In this document: positions 34,983 through 44,053 of the stretch, in pieces | How positions within the stretch are numbered: position 1 is the first letter of the stretch | Layout: the number at the start of each line of letters is the position of its first letter | Source of the DNA: Bacillota bacterium | Lineage (GTDB): Bacteria > Bacillota > Clostridia > Lachnospirales > Lachnospiraceae | NCBI GenBank assembly: GCA_023395555.1 | Contig: JAEWYQ010000032.1 | Span: forward strand, 16,323-80,322 | DNA length: 64,000 nucleotides | Direction of reading: 5' to 3' | The notes under the pieces: generated by a model | What the model was told of the DNA's origin: nothing | Databases searched by the model: none | Seen by the model: only the letters and a program-made list of their open reading frames with translations | Program-made: the position numbers and the translations under genes

Positions 34983-36419
34983 ATGAGTAATAATTTTGAC
35001 GATATTAACATAGACGGCACCAAGGATTCTACTGATCAGGAGCATAAGGGCCAGAATGAACATAAGGATTATGAGGAGGTCTGCTATCTTTGCAGGAGAC
35101 CGGAAAGCAAAGCCGGCAAGATGATTCATATTCCCAACCAGATCACTATCTGTGCGGATTGTATGCAGAAAACCTTTGATACCATCAACAAGCCGGACAA
35201 TCCATATCTGCAGATGATGGGCTTTAATCCCAACATGAATATCATGAATCTGTCCGGAATGCCGGGGGATATTCCTAACGCTCAGAAGCTGAAGAAGAAA
35301 AAGCCGGAGGAGGGCAAGGCTCCCCAGTCCTTTGACAGGAAAAGCATACCGTCACCCCATGTGATCAAGGCGAGCCTGGATGAATTCATTGTAGGACAGG
35401 AGCATGCGAAGAAGGTTATCTCTGTTGCTGTTTATAATCACTATAAGCGCATCGGAAACCATACGCAGCCGGAGGTGGAGATTGATAAATCCAATATGCT
35501 GATGATAGGCCCTACCGGCAGCGGAAAGACCTATCTGGTGAAGACTCTGGCCAGACTGCTGAATGTTCCCCTGGCAATCACAGATGCCACCTCCCTGACG
35601 GAGGCCGGATACATCGGTGATGATGTGGAAAGCGTGATATCCAAGCTGCTCCAGGCCGCGGATAATGATGTTGAGAAGGCGGAGCGGGGAATTGTGTTCA
35701 TTGATGAGATTGACAAAATCGCCAAGAAGCGCAATACCAACAGCCGTGACGTGAGCGGGGAATCCGTGCAGCAGGGATTGCTGAAGCTTCTGGAGGGAAG
35801 CAGCGTGGAGGTTCCTGTGGGCGCATCCTCCAAGAATGCAATGGTTCCCATGACTACGGTGAACACACAGAATATCCTATTCATTTGCGGCGGAGCATTC
35901 CCGGATCTGGACAAGATCATAAAGGCACGTTTGAACAAGCAGAGCTCCATCGGCTTCAGGGCGGATTTGAAGGATAAATACGATGATGAACCGAATTTGC
36001 TGCAAAAAGTCAATCTGGATGATCTGAGGGAGTATGGCATGATTCCGGAATTCCTGGGCAGGCTTCCGATTCTCTTCTCTTTGGAAGGGCTGACAAAGGA
36101 CATGCTGGTTCAGGTGCTTCAGGAGCCGAGAAACGCCATACTGAAGCAGTATCAGACCTTGCTGGCTATGGATGAGGTGGATCTGCAGTTTGTACCGGAG
36201 GCGCTGGAAGCAATCGCGGCCAAGGCATTGGAGAAAAAGACCGGTGCGAGGGCATTGCGCGCCATATTAGAGGAGCTTATGCTGGATATCATGTATGAGA
36301 TCCCGAAGGATGAGAACATCGGAAGAGTCATTATTACCAGGGATTATATTGAGGGCAGGGGCGTTCCGGTGATTGAAATGCGCGGTGTGAGCAAACAGAT
36401 ACTCCTATCGGGAAAATAA
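34983..36419 (+). CDS. ClpX-like AAA+ unfoldase (paralogue)
   Basis: 478 residues from ATG 34983 (ACGGAGG upstream); a longer frame from 34938 has no site. N-terminal Cys4 zinc finger (C34, C37, C57, C60), Met/Asn-rich linker (about 75-115), Walker A GPTGSGKT at 176-183, pore loop GYIGDDVES, Walker B VFIDEID at 238-244, and an IGF tripeptide at 323-325 that docks ClpX on ClpP. It recognises and unfolds proteins for ClpP. No clpP, tig or lon is adjacent, and the linker is longer than in canonical ClpX (about 420 residues), suggesting a second, divergent ClpX. Confidence 0.85.
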   Translation: MSNNFDDINIDGTKDSTDQEHKGQNEHKDYEEVCYLCRRPESKAGKMIHIPNQITICADCMQKTFDTINKPDNPYLQMMGFNPNMNIMNLSGMPGDIPNAQKLKKKKPEEGKAPQSFDRKSIPSPHVIKASLDEFIVGQEHAKKVISVAVYNHYKRIGNHTQPEVEIDKSNMLMIGPTGSGKTYLVKTLARLLNVPLAITDATSLTEAGYIGDDVESVISKLLQAADNDVEKAERGIVFIDEIDKIAKKRNTNSRDVSGESVQQGLLKLLEGSSVEVPVGASSKNAMVPMTTVNTQNILFICGGAFPDLDKIIKARLNKQSSIGFRADLKDKYDDEPNLLQKVNLDDLREYGMIPEFLGRLPILFSLEGLTKDMLVQVLQEPRNAILKQYQTLLAMDEVDLQFVPEALEAIAAKALEKKTGARALRAILEELMLDIMYEIPKDENIGRVIITRDYIEGRGVPVIEMRGVSKQILLSGK

Positions 36420-36481
36420 TATAAAAGGAATGCCGGAAAATCAATGGTTTTAATATCTGGAAGCGGAAGGGGGAATGGGGT

Positions 36482-36814
36482 ATGTCATTATTAAAAAAAC
36501 TTTTTCGCAAAAGCAAAGCCGCAGGAAGAACAGCGGAGGACGGCTTCAGAAAGGATATCTCAGAAGATGAAATACCGGAGGAAGACTTTGTGGAAGAGGA
36601 CCCGGCGGAGGATTCGGAGACCGGTGAAGAGGGCTGGGGATATGGCAGTGAGGAAAGCCAACGGGATACGGAAGACCCGGAGGAGGATCCCGATCTGGAG
36701 TACGAGATCGTGGAACGGGAGATACTGCCGGCCAAAATCATCTGCCCCGATTGCGGAGGAATTACCCTGGAGGGGCTGGATTTCTGCGATAAATGCGGGG
36801 GAGAACTATCCTAG
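36482..36814 (+). CDS. acidic zinc-ribbon protein
   Basis: 110 residues. A basic N-terminus (LLKKLFRKSKAAGR), a strongly acidic, probably disordered middle (about 20-75), and a C-terminal zinc ribbon (CPDCGG...CDKCGGELS) ending the protein. Function unknown. It begins 62 bases after the ClpX paralogue on the same strand with a GGAAGGGGG site, so it may be co-expressed as an adaptor or partner; that is a guess from position. Confidence 0.7.
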   Translation: MSLLKKLFRKSKAAGRTAEDGFRKDISEDEIPEEDFVEEDPAEDSETGEEGWGYGSEESQRDTEDPEEDPDLEYEIVEREILPAKIICPDCGGITLEGLDFCDKCGGELS

Positions 36815-36841
36815 ATTAAATTGGTGATGCGGGGATCGCGG

Positions 36842-36875
36842 GGATTGGTGCCTGACACCAATCTGACACCAATCC
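36842..36875. repeat. short inverted/direct repeat
   Basis: GATTGGTG at 36842-36849 is followed by two copies of a CTGACACCAATC-type word, so either copy can pair with the first arm. It lies between the zinc-ribbon gene and the liv promoter. No T-run follows. Confidence 0.5.
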
Positions 36876-36957
36876 TTGTACTGTGTGTAGGGCATTATGT
36901 CCGGTTGTATCCGCAGGTTGGTCTGTCACACATACTTTAACACATTAAAAGATTATA

Positions 36958-36986
36958 TTGACAAATCAATTATGCGGGGTTATTAT
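36958..36986 (+). promoter_or_regulatory. promoter of the liv operon
   Basis: TTGACA at 36958-36963, 17-base spacer, TATTAT at 36981-36986. The livJ start codon is 155 bases downstream, leaving a long structured leader. Confidence 0.75.
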
Positions 36987-37000
36987 ATAACCTAAGATAA

Positions 37001-37085
37001 AGACGTTCGCACATCAAGGACATTTGTCCTAGCCACGCACGAACGCCTTATTGTATTATAGGAAGGAAATTCTTCTTCCTGTAAT
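37001..37085 (+). promoter_or_regulatory. structured 5' leader of livJ
   Basis: Two hairpins: a long one with outer arms GTTCG (37004) and CGAAC (37042-37046) and an inner perfect AGGACA-TT-TGTCCT (37017-37030); and a second, AGGAAG (37062) pairing with CTTCCT (37076-37081). No T-run or known riboswitch signature. It may be a stability or regulatory element for an amino-acid transporter mRNA. Confidence 0.5.
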
Positions 37086-37140
37086 AGAGAGTTCATGTAT
37101 TAACGGCTTCCTCGGAAGTCCAATCAACAGGAGGGATTTT

Positions 37141-38271
37141 ATGAAAAAGAATATTAAGAAAATGATGGGGTTAGGCCTGATCCTTTCTCTGACAGCAGCA
37201 TCCCTTGCAGGCTGCGGTCCTGCGGCGGGGGACAAATTTATAATCGGCGGTATCGGACCGATCTCCGGTGATGCCGCTTCCTACGGCACCTCTGTAAAGC
37301 AGGGAGCTGAAATTGCCATCGAAGAGATCAATAAGGCAGGAGGAGTTACGGTTGGCGGCAAGAAGCTTACTCTGGAGCTGAACTTTATGGATGATGAAGC
37401 TCAGCCGGACAAAGCAGTAACTGCATTCAATGCCTTAATGGATGCTAAAATTAATGCGCTGATGGGAACGGTAACCTCGGATGCCGGACTGGGTATCATC
37501 GATCTGACTAAGGAGGAAGGCATTCTGATGCTGACACCCTCCGGTTCTGCAGCAGGTCTGACTAAGTATGACAACGCCTTCCGTCTCTGCTTTACCGATC
37601 CTCTGCAGGGTGTGACCATGGCGAATTATGCGAAGGACAATGGATATACTAAAATTGCAGTAATTTATAACAATTCCGATAACTACAGTACCGGCATGAT
37701 GCAGGCCTTTGTTGATCAGGTTGCCGTAAACGGAGGAACGGTTGTGGCGAATGAATCCTTTGTAGAGGGTGATGTTGATTTCAATACCCAGTTAACGAAG
37801 ATTAAGGGCACGGATGCGGAAGTGATTTTCATTCCTTCCTATTATAAGGAAGCAGCTCTGATTACTACTCAGGCAGCCGGGCTGGGAATGAGCCTTCCCT
37901 TCCTGGGCGGCGACGGCTGGGACGGTGTTATTGCTCAGACCGTTGATCCCGCTGTGTTAGAGGGTGCCGTATTCTTAACACCCTTCAATGCCAGTGCAAC
38001 AGATGCCAAGACCGCAGATTTTGTTAAAAAGTATGATGAGAAGTATAAGGCAATACCGGATCAGTTTGCAGCAGACGGCTATGACAGTATCTATGTAATC
38101 GCGGCAGCGCTGGAGAAGGCCGGAAGCACGGATAATGACAAGTTAATCGCAGCCATGACACAGATCACGGTTGATGGTTTAACGGGTTCCATGACCTTTA
38201 ATGCCAATGGCGAACCCAATAAGGGAGCTAACTTTGTAGAGATCCGTGACGGAAAGTATATATCGAAATAA
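37141..38271 (+). CDS. livJ: branched-chain amino acid ABC transporter, substrate-binding lipoprotein
   Basis: 376 residues from ATG 37141 (AACAGGAGGG upstream). A lipoprotein signal peptide ends in the lipobox LAGC; the mature protein is a type I periplasmic-binding fold (IGGIGPISGDAASYGTSVKQGAEIAIEEINKAGGV, MDDEAQPDKAVTAFNALMD, AADGYDSIYVIAAAL). It captures leucine/isoleucine/valine or similar ligands for the permease encoded downstream. The long frame from 37051 is leader sequence. Confidence 0.92.
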   Translation: MKKNIKKMMGLGLILSLTAASLAGCGPAAGDKFIIGGIGPISGDAASYGTSVKQGAEIAIEEINKAGGVTVGGKKLTLELNFMDDEAQPDKAVTAFNALMDAKINALMGTVTSDAGLGIIDLTKEEGILMLTPSGSAAGLTKYDNAFRLCFTDPLQGVTMANYAKDNGYTKIAVIYNNSDNYSTGMMQAFVDQVAVNGGTVVANESFVEGDVDFNTQLTKIKGTDAEVIFIPSYYKEAALITTQAAGLGMSLPFLGGDGWDGVIAQTVDPAVLEGAVFLTPFNASATDAKTADFVKKYDEKYKAIPDQFAADGYDSIYVIAAALEKAGSTDNDKLIAAMTQITVDGLTGSMTFNANGEPNKGANFVEIRDGKYISK

Positions 38272-38285
38272 ATACCCTGTTGCTC

Positions 38286-38372
38286 CCGGCAATTCATTGC
38301 CGGAAAAACAGCAATATAAGTTGATTTACATAAGAACGAGGGGGAGACGCTATGCCTCCTTTTCGTTCTTAT
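38286..38372 (+). other. intercistronic hairpins between livJ and livH
   Basis: A perfect CCGGCAAT/ATTGCCGG hairpin (38286-38303) and a longer one, AAGAACGA...TCGTTCTT (38332-38370) with inner GGAG/CTCC. Both lack a good T-run. Such structures commonly protect the mRNA of the binding protein and reduce readthrough to the membrane subunits. Confidence 0.65.
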
Positions 38373-38463
38373 CTGTGGTTTTATATAATCCTGTTCAAAG
38401 GGGAAGTTCGAAGGATAAGGCTGAAAAATGCCCTTTCAGCCGGAAAATATGAGGTGAGGCTTA

Positions 38464-39351
38464 ATGAATAGCGTGATTGAACTGATTGAGCAATTAATCA
38501 ACGGATTGAGAACAGGAAGTATCTATGCATTGATTGCGCTGGGCTATACCATGGTGTACGGCATCGCCAAAATGATCAATTTTGCTCATGGTGATGTTAT
38601 TATGGTAGGGGCCTATGGTCTTTACGTGTTTGTGGTTTTGCTGAAACTGCCTGTACCGCTGGCGGTTCTGCTGACCATCGTATTATGTGCGGTGTTTGGA
38701 ATTACGATAGAGCGGATTGCATATAAGCCGCTGAGAAAGGCGCCTCCCCTTGCGGTGCTGATTACGGCGATCGGTGTCAGCTTCTTTCTTCAGAATGCGT
38801 CGATGCTGATTTTTACCGCCAATCCCAAGCCTTTTGCATCTATCGTAAATGTTAAGACGATTACAATCGGGAAGGTATCCATTGCCGGAATAACAGCCGT
38901 AACTCTGCTGGTAACTCTGGTAACGATGATTATATTAACCCTGTTTATCCATAAAACAAAAGCGGGCAGTGCCATGCGTGCGGTGTCGGAGGATAAGGGT
39001 GCGGCACAGCTGATGGGAATCAATGTGAACCGGACCATATCCCTGACCTTTGCCATTGGCTCCAGCCTGGCAGCAATTGCAGGTGTCCTGTATCTGAGCC
39101 AGTACCAGTCTCTGAATCCCACCATGGGTGCGCTGCCCGGTATCAAAGCCTTTGTAGCGGCAGTGCTGGGGGGAATCGGAAGTATCCCCGGCGCAATGCT
39201 GGGAGGCATTATTCTCGGTCTGATCGAAAGTATCTCCAAGGCATATATCAGCTCAGAGCTTGCCGATGCAATTGTATTCGGCGTTCTGATCCTGGTGCTC
39301 TTACTTAAGCCTACAGGACTGCTGGGCAAGAAACGTATTGAGAAAGTGTAG
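38464..39351 (+). CDS. livH: branched-chain amino acid ABC transporter permease LivH
   Basis: 295 residues, about eight membrane helices, with the LivH family N-terminus (LINGLRTGSIYALIALGYTMVYGIAKMINFAHGD) and the conserved GIKAFVAAVLGGIGSIPGAMLGG loop that contacts the ATPase. A GAGGTGAGG site precedes the ATG. Confidence 0.95.
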   Translation: MNSVIELIEQLINGLRTGSIYALIALGYTMVYGIAKMINFAHGDVIMVGAYGLYVFVVLLKLPVPLAVLLTIVLCAVFGITIERIAYKPLRKAPPLAVLITAIGVSFFLQNASMLIFTANPKPFASIVNVKTITIGKVSIAGITAVTLLVTLVTMIILTLFIHKTKAGSAMRAVSEDKGAAQLMGINVNRTISLTFAIGSSLAAIAGVLYLSQYQSLNPTMGALPGIKAFVAAVLGGIGSIPGAMLGGIILGLIESISKAYISSELADAIVFGVLILVLLLKPTGLLGKKRIEKV

Positions 39352-39396
39352 GACCTATGAATTTGTATGCAGGCTTTTGTGAGAATGGAGGAGAAT

Positions 39397-40425
39397 ATGA
39401 AGATTGAAAAAGCATCAGAGATCAGGAAGCCGGGCTCCGGAACCAGAGGCATTATAATAAAGCTGGCGGTCATTGCAGCAGTATATCTGATCATCACCGC
39501 TCTTGTGGAATTGAACATTTTAAACCGGCAGAGCAAGGCTCTTCTGGTACCGATCGGGGTTAATATAATTCTTGCGGTATCCTTGAATCTGGTAACGGGC
39601 TTTTTGGGAGAGCTGAGTCTGGGACATGCAGGATTTATGTCCCTGGGAGCCTTTGCCGGGGCATTATTTACACTGAATGTAAATCTGCCGGGTCCCATTG
39701 AATTCCTGATCGCGATTTTACTGGGAGGTATTCTTGCCGCCCTTGCCGGCTTCTTAATCGGGATTCCGGTACTGCGTCTCAGGGGAGACTATCTTGCAAT
39801 TGTTACTTTGGCTTTTGGTGAAATCATCCGTTCCGTTATCAATGCCTTGAAGCTGCCGGCAGGAAGGAATGAAGCGGGTAATCTGATTGTAAATAAAGGA
39901 ACCATGGGGGTATCCGGAATTGAAACCTATGCCAACTACACCTGGGTGTATATTGCGGTAGTTCTTACGATTATTCTATGCAGGAATCTGGTTAACTCCA
40001 GGCATGGAAGGGCGATCACCTCCATACGGGATAATATTATTGCGGCGGAATCCATCGGAATTCATACCAGCCGGTATCGGATTATGGCCTTTGCTGTGGC
40101 TGCGTTTTTTGCCGGGGCGGCGGGAGCCATCGGCGGACATAATGTATCCATTATAAAACCCAGTAGCTATGGTTATGACCGCTCCATCGATATTCTGGTC
40201 TATGTGGTTCTGGGCGGTATGGGCAGCATCAAGGGCTCCGTTATCGCGGCAACGATTTTGACGGTATTGCCGGAGTTCCTGAGGCCGATCCGGGATTACC
40301 GGATGCTGATGTACGCAGTACTGTTAATTGCAATGATGCTGTTTAACCATTCCAATCTGAAGATCAGAATGCAGGAAAGTGACCGATTTTCCAAGCTTTC
40401 CAAGATCTTGGGATTTGGTAAATAA
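39397..40425 (+). CDS. livM: branched-chain amino acid ABC transporter permease LivM
   Basis: 342 residues from ATG 39397 (ATGGAGGAG upstream); the in-frame ATG at 39367 has no site. About eight to nine membrane helices; LSLGHAGFMSLGAFAGA, RLRGDYLAIVTLAFGEIIR and the VYVVLGGMGSIKGSV ATPase-contact loop are family marks. Confidence 0.94.
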   Translation: MKIEKASEIRKPGSGTRGIIIKLAVIAAVYLIITALVELNILNRQSKALLVPIGVNIILAVSLNLVTGFLGELSLGHAGFMSLGAFAGALFTLNVNLPGPIEFLIAILLGGILAALAGFLIGIPVLRLRGDYLAIVTLAFGEIIRSVINALKLPAGRNEAGNLIVNKGTMGVSGIETYANYTWVYIAVVLTIILCRNLVNSRHGRAITSIRDNIIAAESIGIHTSRYRIMAFAVAAFFAGAAGAIGGHNVSIIKPSSYGYDRSIDILVYVVLGGMGSIKGSVIAATILTVLPEFLRPIRDYRMLMYAVLLIAMMLFNHSNLKIRMQESDRFSKLSKILGFGK

Positions 40426-40458
40426 GAAGCCTGCGGGTATATCTTGGGAGGATTAAGT

Positions 40459-41217
40459 ATGGCATTATTAGAAACAAAAAACCTGGGAATTTCCTTCGGC
40501 GGGCTTCGCGCCGTAGATGAAGTGAATTTAAAGATAGAAGAGGGGCAGCTCTTTGGGCTCATCGGCCCCAACGGTGCGGGAAAAACTACGGTTTTTAACC
40601 TGCTGACCGGTGTATACCAGCCGACAGACGGAGTGATTCTGCTGGATGGGATGAGTATCGCCGGGAAATCCACTTCAGACATCAGTATCGCCGGAATCGG
40701 GAGAACCTTTCAGAATATCCGGCTGTTTCGGAATATGTCTGTTCTGGACAATGTAAAGGCCGCCCTCCACAACCGGGAGAAGTATTCCTTTTTTGCAAGC
40801 TTGCTGCGGCTTCCTTCCTATCATAAAACGGAAGAGAAGATGAATCAGACAGCCAGAGAGATTCTGGAGGTGTTTGGTTTGGACCGGGAGGAGCATACAT
40901 TGGCTTCCAATCTTCCCTATGGGAAACAGAGAAAGCTGGAAATCGCCAGGGCCCTGGCGACCAATCCCAGGCTGCTCTTACTGGACGAACCGGCGGCAGG
41001 CATGAATCCCAATGAAACAGCGGAGCTGATGGATACCATCCGGCTGATCAGGGATCGATTTCATATTACGATTCTACTGATTGAGCATGATATGAAACTG
41101 GTAGCAGGAATTTGTGAGGAACTGCTGGTATTGAATTTCGGCACGGAGCTGGCAAAGGGAACTCCGGAGGTGGTGCTTCATAATCCGGCGGTGATTACGG
41201 CATATCTTGGCGAATAA
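40459..41217 (+). CDS. livG: branched-chain amino acid ABC transporter ATPase LivG
   Basis: 252 residues from ATG 40459 (GGGAGG upstream). Walker A GPNGAGKTTVFN, an LPYGKQRKLEIARAL signature (variant of LSGGQ), Walker B LLLLDEPAAGMNP, switch His in IEHDMKLV. The FQNIRLF segment is typical of LivG. Confidence 0.94.
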   Translation: MALLETKNLGISFGGLRAVDEVNLKIEEGQLFGLIGPNGAGKTTVFNLLTGVYQPTDGVILLDGMSIAGKSTSDISIAGIGRTFQNIRLFRNMSVLDNVKAALHNREKYSFFASLLRLPSYHKTEEKMNQTAREILEVFGLDREEHTLASNLPYGKQRKLEIARALATNPRLLLLDEPAAGMNPNETAELMDTIRLIRDRFHITILLIEHDMKLVAGICEELLVLNFGTELAKGTPEVVLHNPAVITAYLGE

Positions 41218-41295
41218 TACGAAGAAGGAACATCCGGATTTTGTGCCGTGCACATTGCGGTAATAAATAAAGCTTAGAAGATTAGGAGGGGCGGC

Positions 41296-42069
41296 ATGGC
41301 CTTATTATCTGTCAGAGATTTGAATGTATACTACGGGGTTATCCATGCGATTAAGGGTATTTCTTTTCATGTAAATGAAGGAGAGGTTATTGCTTTGATT
41401 GGTGCAAACGGTGCGGGCAAGACTACTATTTTGCATACCATCACCGGTCTGGTACCTGCCAAGTCCGGCTCCATGGAGTTTGACGGAGGGGACGGCAGCC
41501 ATGATGCAAAGAGCGGCAAAGCCCAAGGAGGCGGTTCCTCTTCCGGTATAGTGGAGCTGGGGAAGCTTCCGGCTCATAGGATTGTATCCATGGGAATGGC
41601 CCATGTCCCTGAGGGGCGGAGAATCTTCCAGGAGCTTACGGTATTGGAGAATCTGAAGCTTGGTGCTTATACCAGAAGGGACAAAGAAGAAATTGATGAG
41701 ACTGTGGAGAAGGTGTATCGGCGTTTTCCCAGACTGAAGGAGCGGAAATCCCAGATTGCCGGTACCTTGAGCGGAGGCGAACAGCAGATGCTGGCTATGG
41801 GAAGAGCCTTGATGTCCCATCCGCGCATTATCCTGATGGACGAACCCTCCATGGGGTTATCTCCGATTCTGGTAGAGGAAATTTTTGATATTATTAAAGA
41901 GATCAGCCAAAGCGGAACCACGGTGCTGCTGGTAGAGCAGAATGCTAAAAAAGCCCTTTCCATTGCAAACCGTGCATATGTTTTGGAAACTGGAAGTATA
42001 GTGTTAGAAGGAGACGCATCGAAGCTGATGAACGATGAATCTGTGAAGAAGGCATATCTGGGTGAATAA
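41296..42069 (+). CDS. livF: branched-chain amino acid ABC transporter ATPase LivF, with insert
   Basis: 257 residues. Walker A GANGAGKTTILH, FQELTVLENLKLGAY, signature LSGGEQQMLAMGRAL, Walker B IILMDEPSMGLSP, and the C-terminal YVLETGSIVLEGDA. Compared with the usual 235-240 residues there is an extra Gly/Ser-rich stretch of roughly 20 residues at about 62-85 (between FDGG and LPAHRIVSMG), inside the nucleotide-binding domain before the Q-loop. AGGAGGGGC precedes the ATG. Confidence 0.93.
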   Translation: MALLSVRDLNVYYGVIHAIKGISFHVNEGEVIALIGANGAGKTTILHTITGLVPAKSGSMEFDGGDGSHDAKSGKAQGGGSSSGIVELGKLPAHRIVSMGMAHVPEGRRIFQELTVLENLKLGAYTRRDKEEIDETVEKVYRRFPRLKERKSQIAGTLSGGEQQMLAMGRALMSHPRIILMDEPSMGLSPILVEEIFDIIKEISQSGTTVLLVEQNAKKALSIANRAYVLETGSIVLEGDASKLMNDESVKKAYLGE

Positions 42070-42164
42070 CGCACCGTTTGTCATGGCTTTCTTCCAAGTG
42101 TTGATGTGTTCTTCCGACAGGTGCAGGCGGAATGATTAACTGCAGCAAGAAAGGCAGGGGTTAT

Positions 42165-42785
42165 ATGGAAAAGTATGTAATTACAATAGCGCGGGGATAC
42201 GGAAGCGGCGGCCGTACCATCGGCAAGATGCTTTCGGAGGAGCTGGGGATACCCTACTATGACAGGGATCTGCTCCGGCTGGCTTCCGATGACAGCGGGA
42301 TTAATGAGCAGCTTTTTGCAAAGGCGGATGAAAAGCTGAAGAAGAGCCTGCTCTTTAAGATAGCCAGCAATATTTATAAAGGAGAGCTAATTCCTCCGGA
42401 CAGCGATGATTTTGTATCCAATGATAATTTATTTAATTATCAGGCCAAGATCATCAAGGAACTGGCCAATACAGAGAGCTGTATTATTATAGGAAGATGT
42501 GCCGATTTCATCCTGAAAGATTATCCGAATCTGGTTCGTCTGTTTGTTCATGCTCCCTTGCAGGATTGTATCAACACTATGATGGAACTCACCGGGAAAT
42601 CGGAGAAGGAGGCGGAGAAGCAGATTCTTGCCATTGATAAGCACCGGGCGGAGTATTACAAATACTACACCGGAAGAGAGTGGGAGAATGCCAGGCATTA
42701 TGATCTTTGCTTAAACAGCAGCAAGCTTGGTTTTGATAAATGTGTGGAGATTGTAAAATCATATCTGGATATCCGGTTTCGGTAA
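42165..42785 (+). CDS. cytidylate kinase-like P-loop protein
   Basis: 206 residues from ATG 42165. N-terminal P-loop ARGYGSGGRTIGKMLSEELG, PYYDRDLLRLAS, CIIIGRCADFIL, and a C-terminal YYKYYTGREWENARHYDLCLNSSKLG. This is the 'cytidylate kinase-like family' common in Clostridia, distinct from Cmk; the phosphate acceptor is not known. It stands between liv and the aminotransferases on the same strand. Confidence 0.82.
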   Translation: MEKYVITIARGYGSGGRTIGKMLSEELGIPYYDRDLLRLASDDSGINEQLFAKADEKLKKSLLFKIASNIYKGELIPPDSDDFVSNDNLFNYQAKIIKELANTESCIIIGRCADFILKDYPNLVRLFVHAPLQDCINTMMELTGKSEKEAEKQILAIDKHRAEYYKYYTGREWENARHYDLCLNSSKLGFDKCVEIVKSYLDIRFR

Positions 42786-42865
42786 GCTTTTTTGAATAAT
42801 AAACCTAAGGAGACGGCTTGCCGTTGGTCAGTGTTTGTGTGGCTGCGGCGGAAAAGAGGGATACG

Positions 42866-44053
42866 ATGATTTCAGAAAAAATGATTGGATTAGTAAAGAA
42901 CAGCTCTGTCATCAGAGCGATGTTTGAAGAAGGGAAGAGGCTGGCTGCAATCCACGGTGCGGAAAATGTATTTGATTTCAGCCTGGGCAATCCCAGTGTA
43001 GAACCGCCCGCAGAGATTAAGGAATCACTTCTTCAGGTGATTCAGGAGGATTCACCGAATTTACTTCACGGATATATGAACAATTCCGGTTTTGAGGATG
43101 TCAGAGAGAGGATAGCAGGCTCCATTAACGGCAGATATGATACGAATTTTAATTATGAAAATATCGTGATGACCGTAGGAGCTGCAGGAGGATTGAATGT
43201 AATCCTTAAGACATTATTGAATCCCGGAGATGAAGTCATGGTATTTGCACCATTCTTCGGGGAGTACCGCAATTATGTCAGCAATTTTGACGGAGAGCTG
43301 GTGGTGGTCAGTCCCAACACGGTTGATTTCCAGCCGAATCTGACGGAATTTGAGCAGAAGCTTTCCGGAAGAACCAAGGCGGTTATTGTCAATACCCCCA
43401 ATAATCCCACCGGAGTGGTATATTCCGAGGAAACAATACGGGAGCTGGCAGAGATTCTGTATCGTAAGCAGAAAGAATATAATACCTCCATCTACCTGAT
43501 CTCAGATGAGCCTTACCGGGAGCTGGTTTATGACGGGGCAGAGGTGCCATATATTACCCAATACTATAAGAATACCATTGTAGGCTATTCCTACAGCAAA
43601 TCCCTTTCCCTTCCCGGAGAGAGAATCGGATATCTTGTAATTCCTTCGGAGGTGGACGATTTTGCAGAGATAGCGGCAGCGGTCAATGTGGCGAACCGGA
43701 TACTGGGCTATGTGAATGCCCCTTCCCTGATTCAGCGGGCGGTGGCAAGGTGCCTGGAGGCTAAAGTGGATGTGGAAATCTATAACCGCAACCGGGAATT
43801 GCTGTATAACAATTTGGTTTCCTTCGGCTATGAATGCGTAAAGCCCCAGGGAGCCTTCTATCTCTTTGTAAAAGCTCTGGAGGAGGATGATAAGGCATTC
43901 TCCGCCGCGGCTAAGAAGCATAATCTTCTGGTTGTGCCGGGATCTTCCTTCGGATGTCCGGGCTATTGCAGAATTGCCTACTGTGTGGATTATGGCATGA
44001 TTGAGCGGTCCCTGCCCAGATTCCGTCAGCTTGCGAAGGAGTATGGGAGATGA
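42866..44053 (+). CDS. PLP-dependent aminotransferase, class I
   Basis: 395 residues from ATG 42866 (GAGGG upstream); a TTG at 42818 opens the frame earlier but has no site. Fold I aminotransferase: FSLGNPSVEPP, TVGAAGGLNVIL, NTPNNPTGVVYS, SDEPYRELVYDG, PLP lysine in SYSKSLSLPGERIGY, and the substrate Arg in CRIAYCV. It probably makes an amino acid from its oxo acid (aspartate/aromatic type). Its stop overlaps the hisC-like start (ATGA), so both are translationally coupled. Confidence 0.85.
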   Translation: MISEKMIGLVKNSSVIRAMFEEGKRLAAIHGAENVFDFSLGNPSVEPPAEIKESLLQVIQEDSPNLLHGYMNNSGFEDVRERIAGSINGRYDTNFNYENIVMTVGAAGGLNVILKTLLNPGDEVMVFAPFFGEYRNYVSNFDGELVVVSPNTVDFQPNLTEFEQKLSGRTKAVIVNTPNNPTGVVYSEETIRELAEILYRKQKEYNTSIYLISDEPYRELVYDGAEVPYITQYYKNTIVGYSYSKSLSLPGERIGYLVIPSEVDDFAEIAAAVNVANRILGYVNAPSLIQRAVARCLEAKVDVEIYNRNRELLYNNLVSFGYECVKPQGAFYLFVKALEEDDKAFSAAAKKHNLLVVPGSSFGCPGYCRIAYCVDYGMIERSLPRFRQLAKEYGR

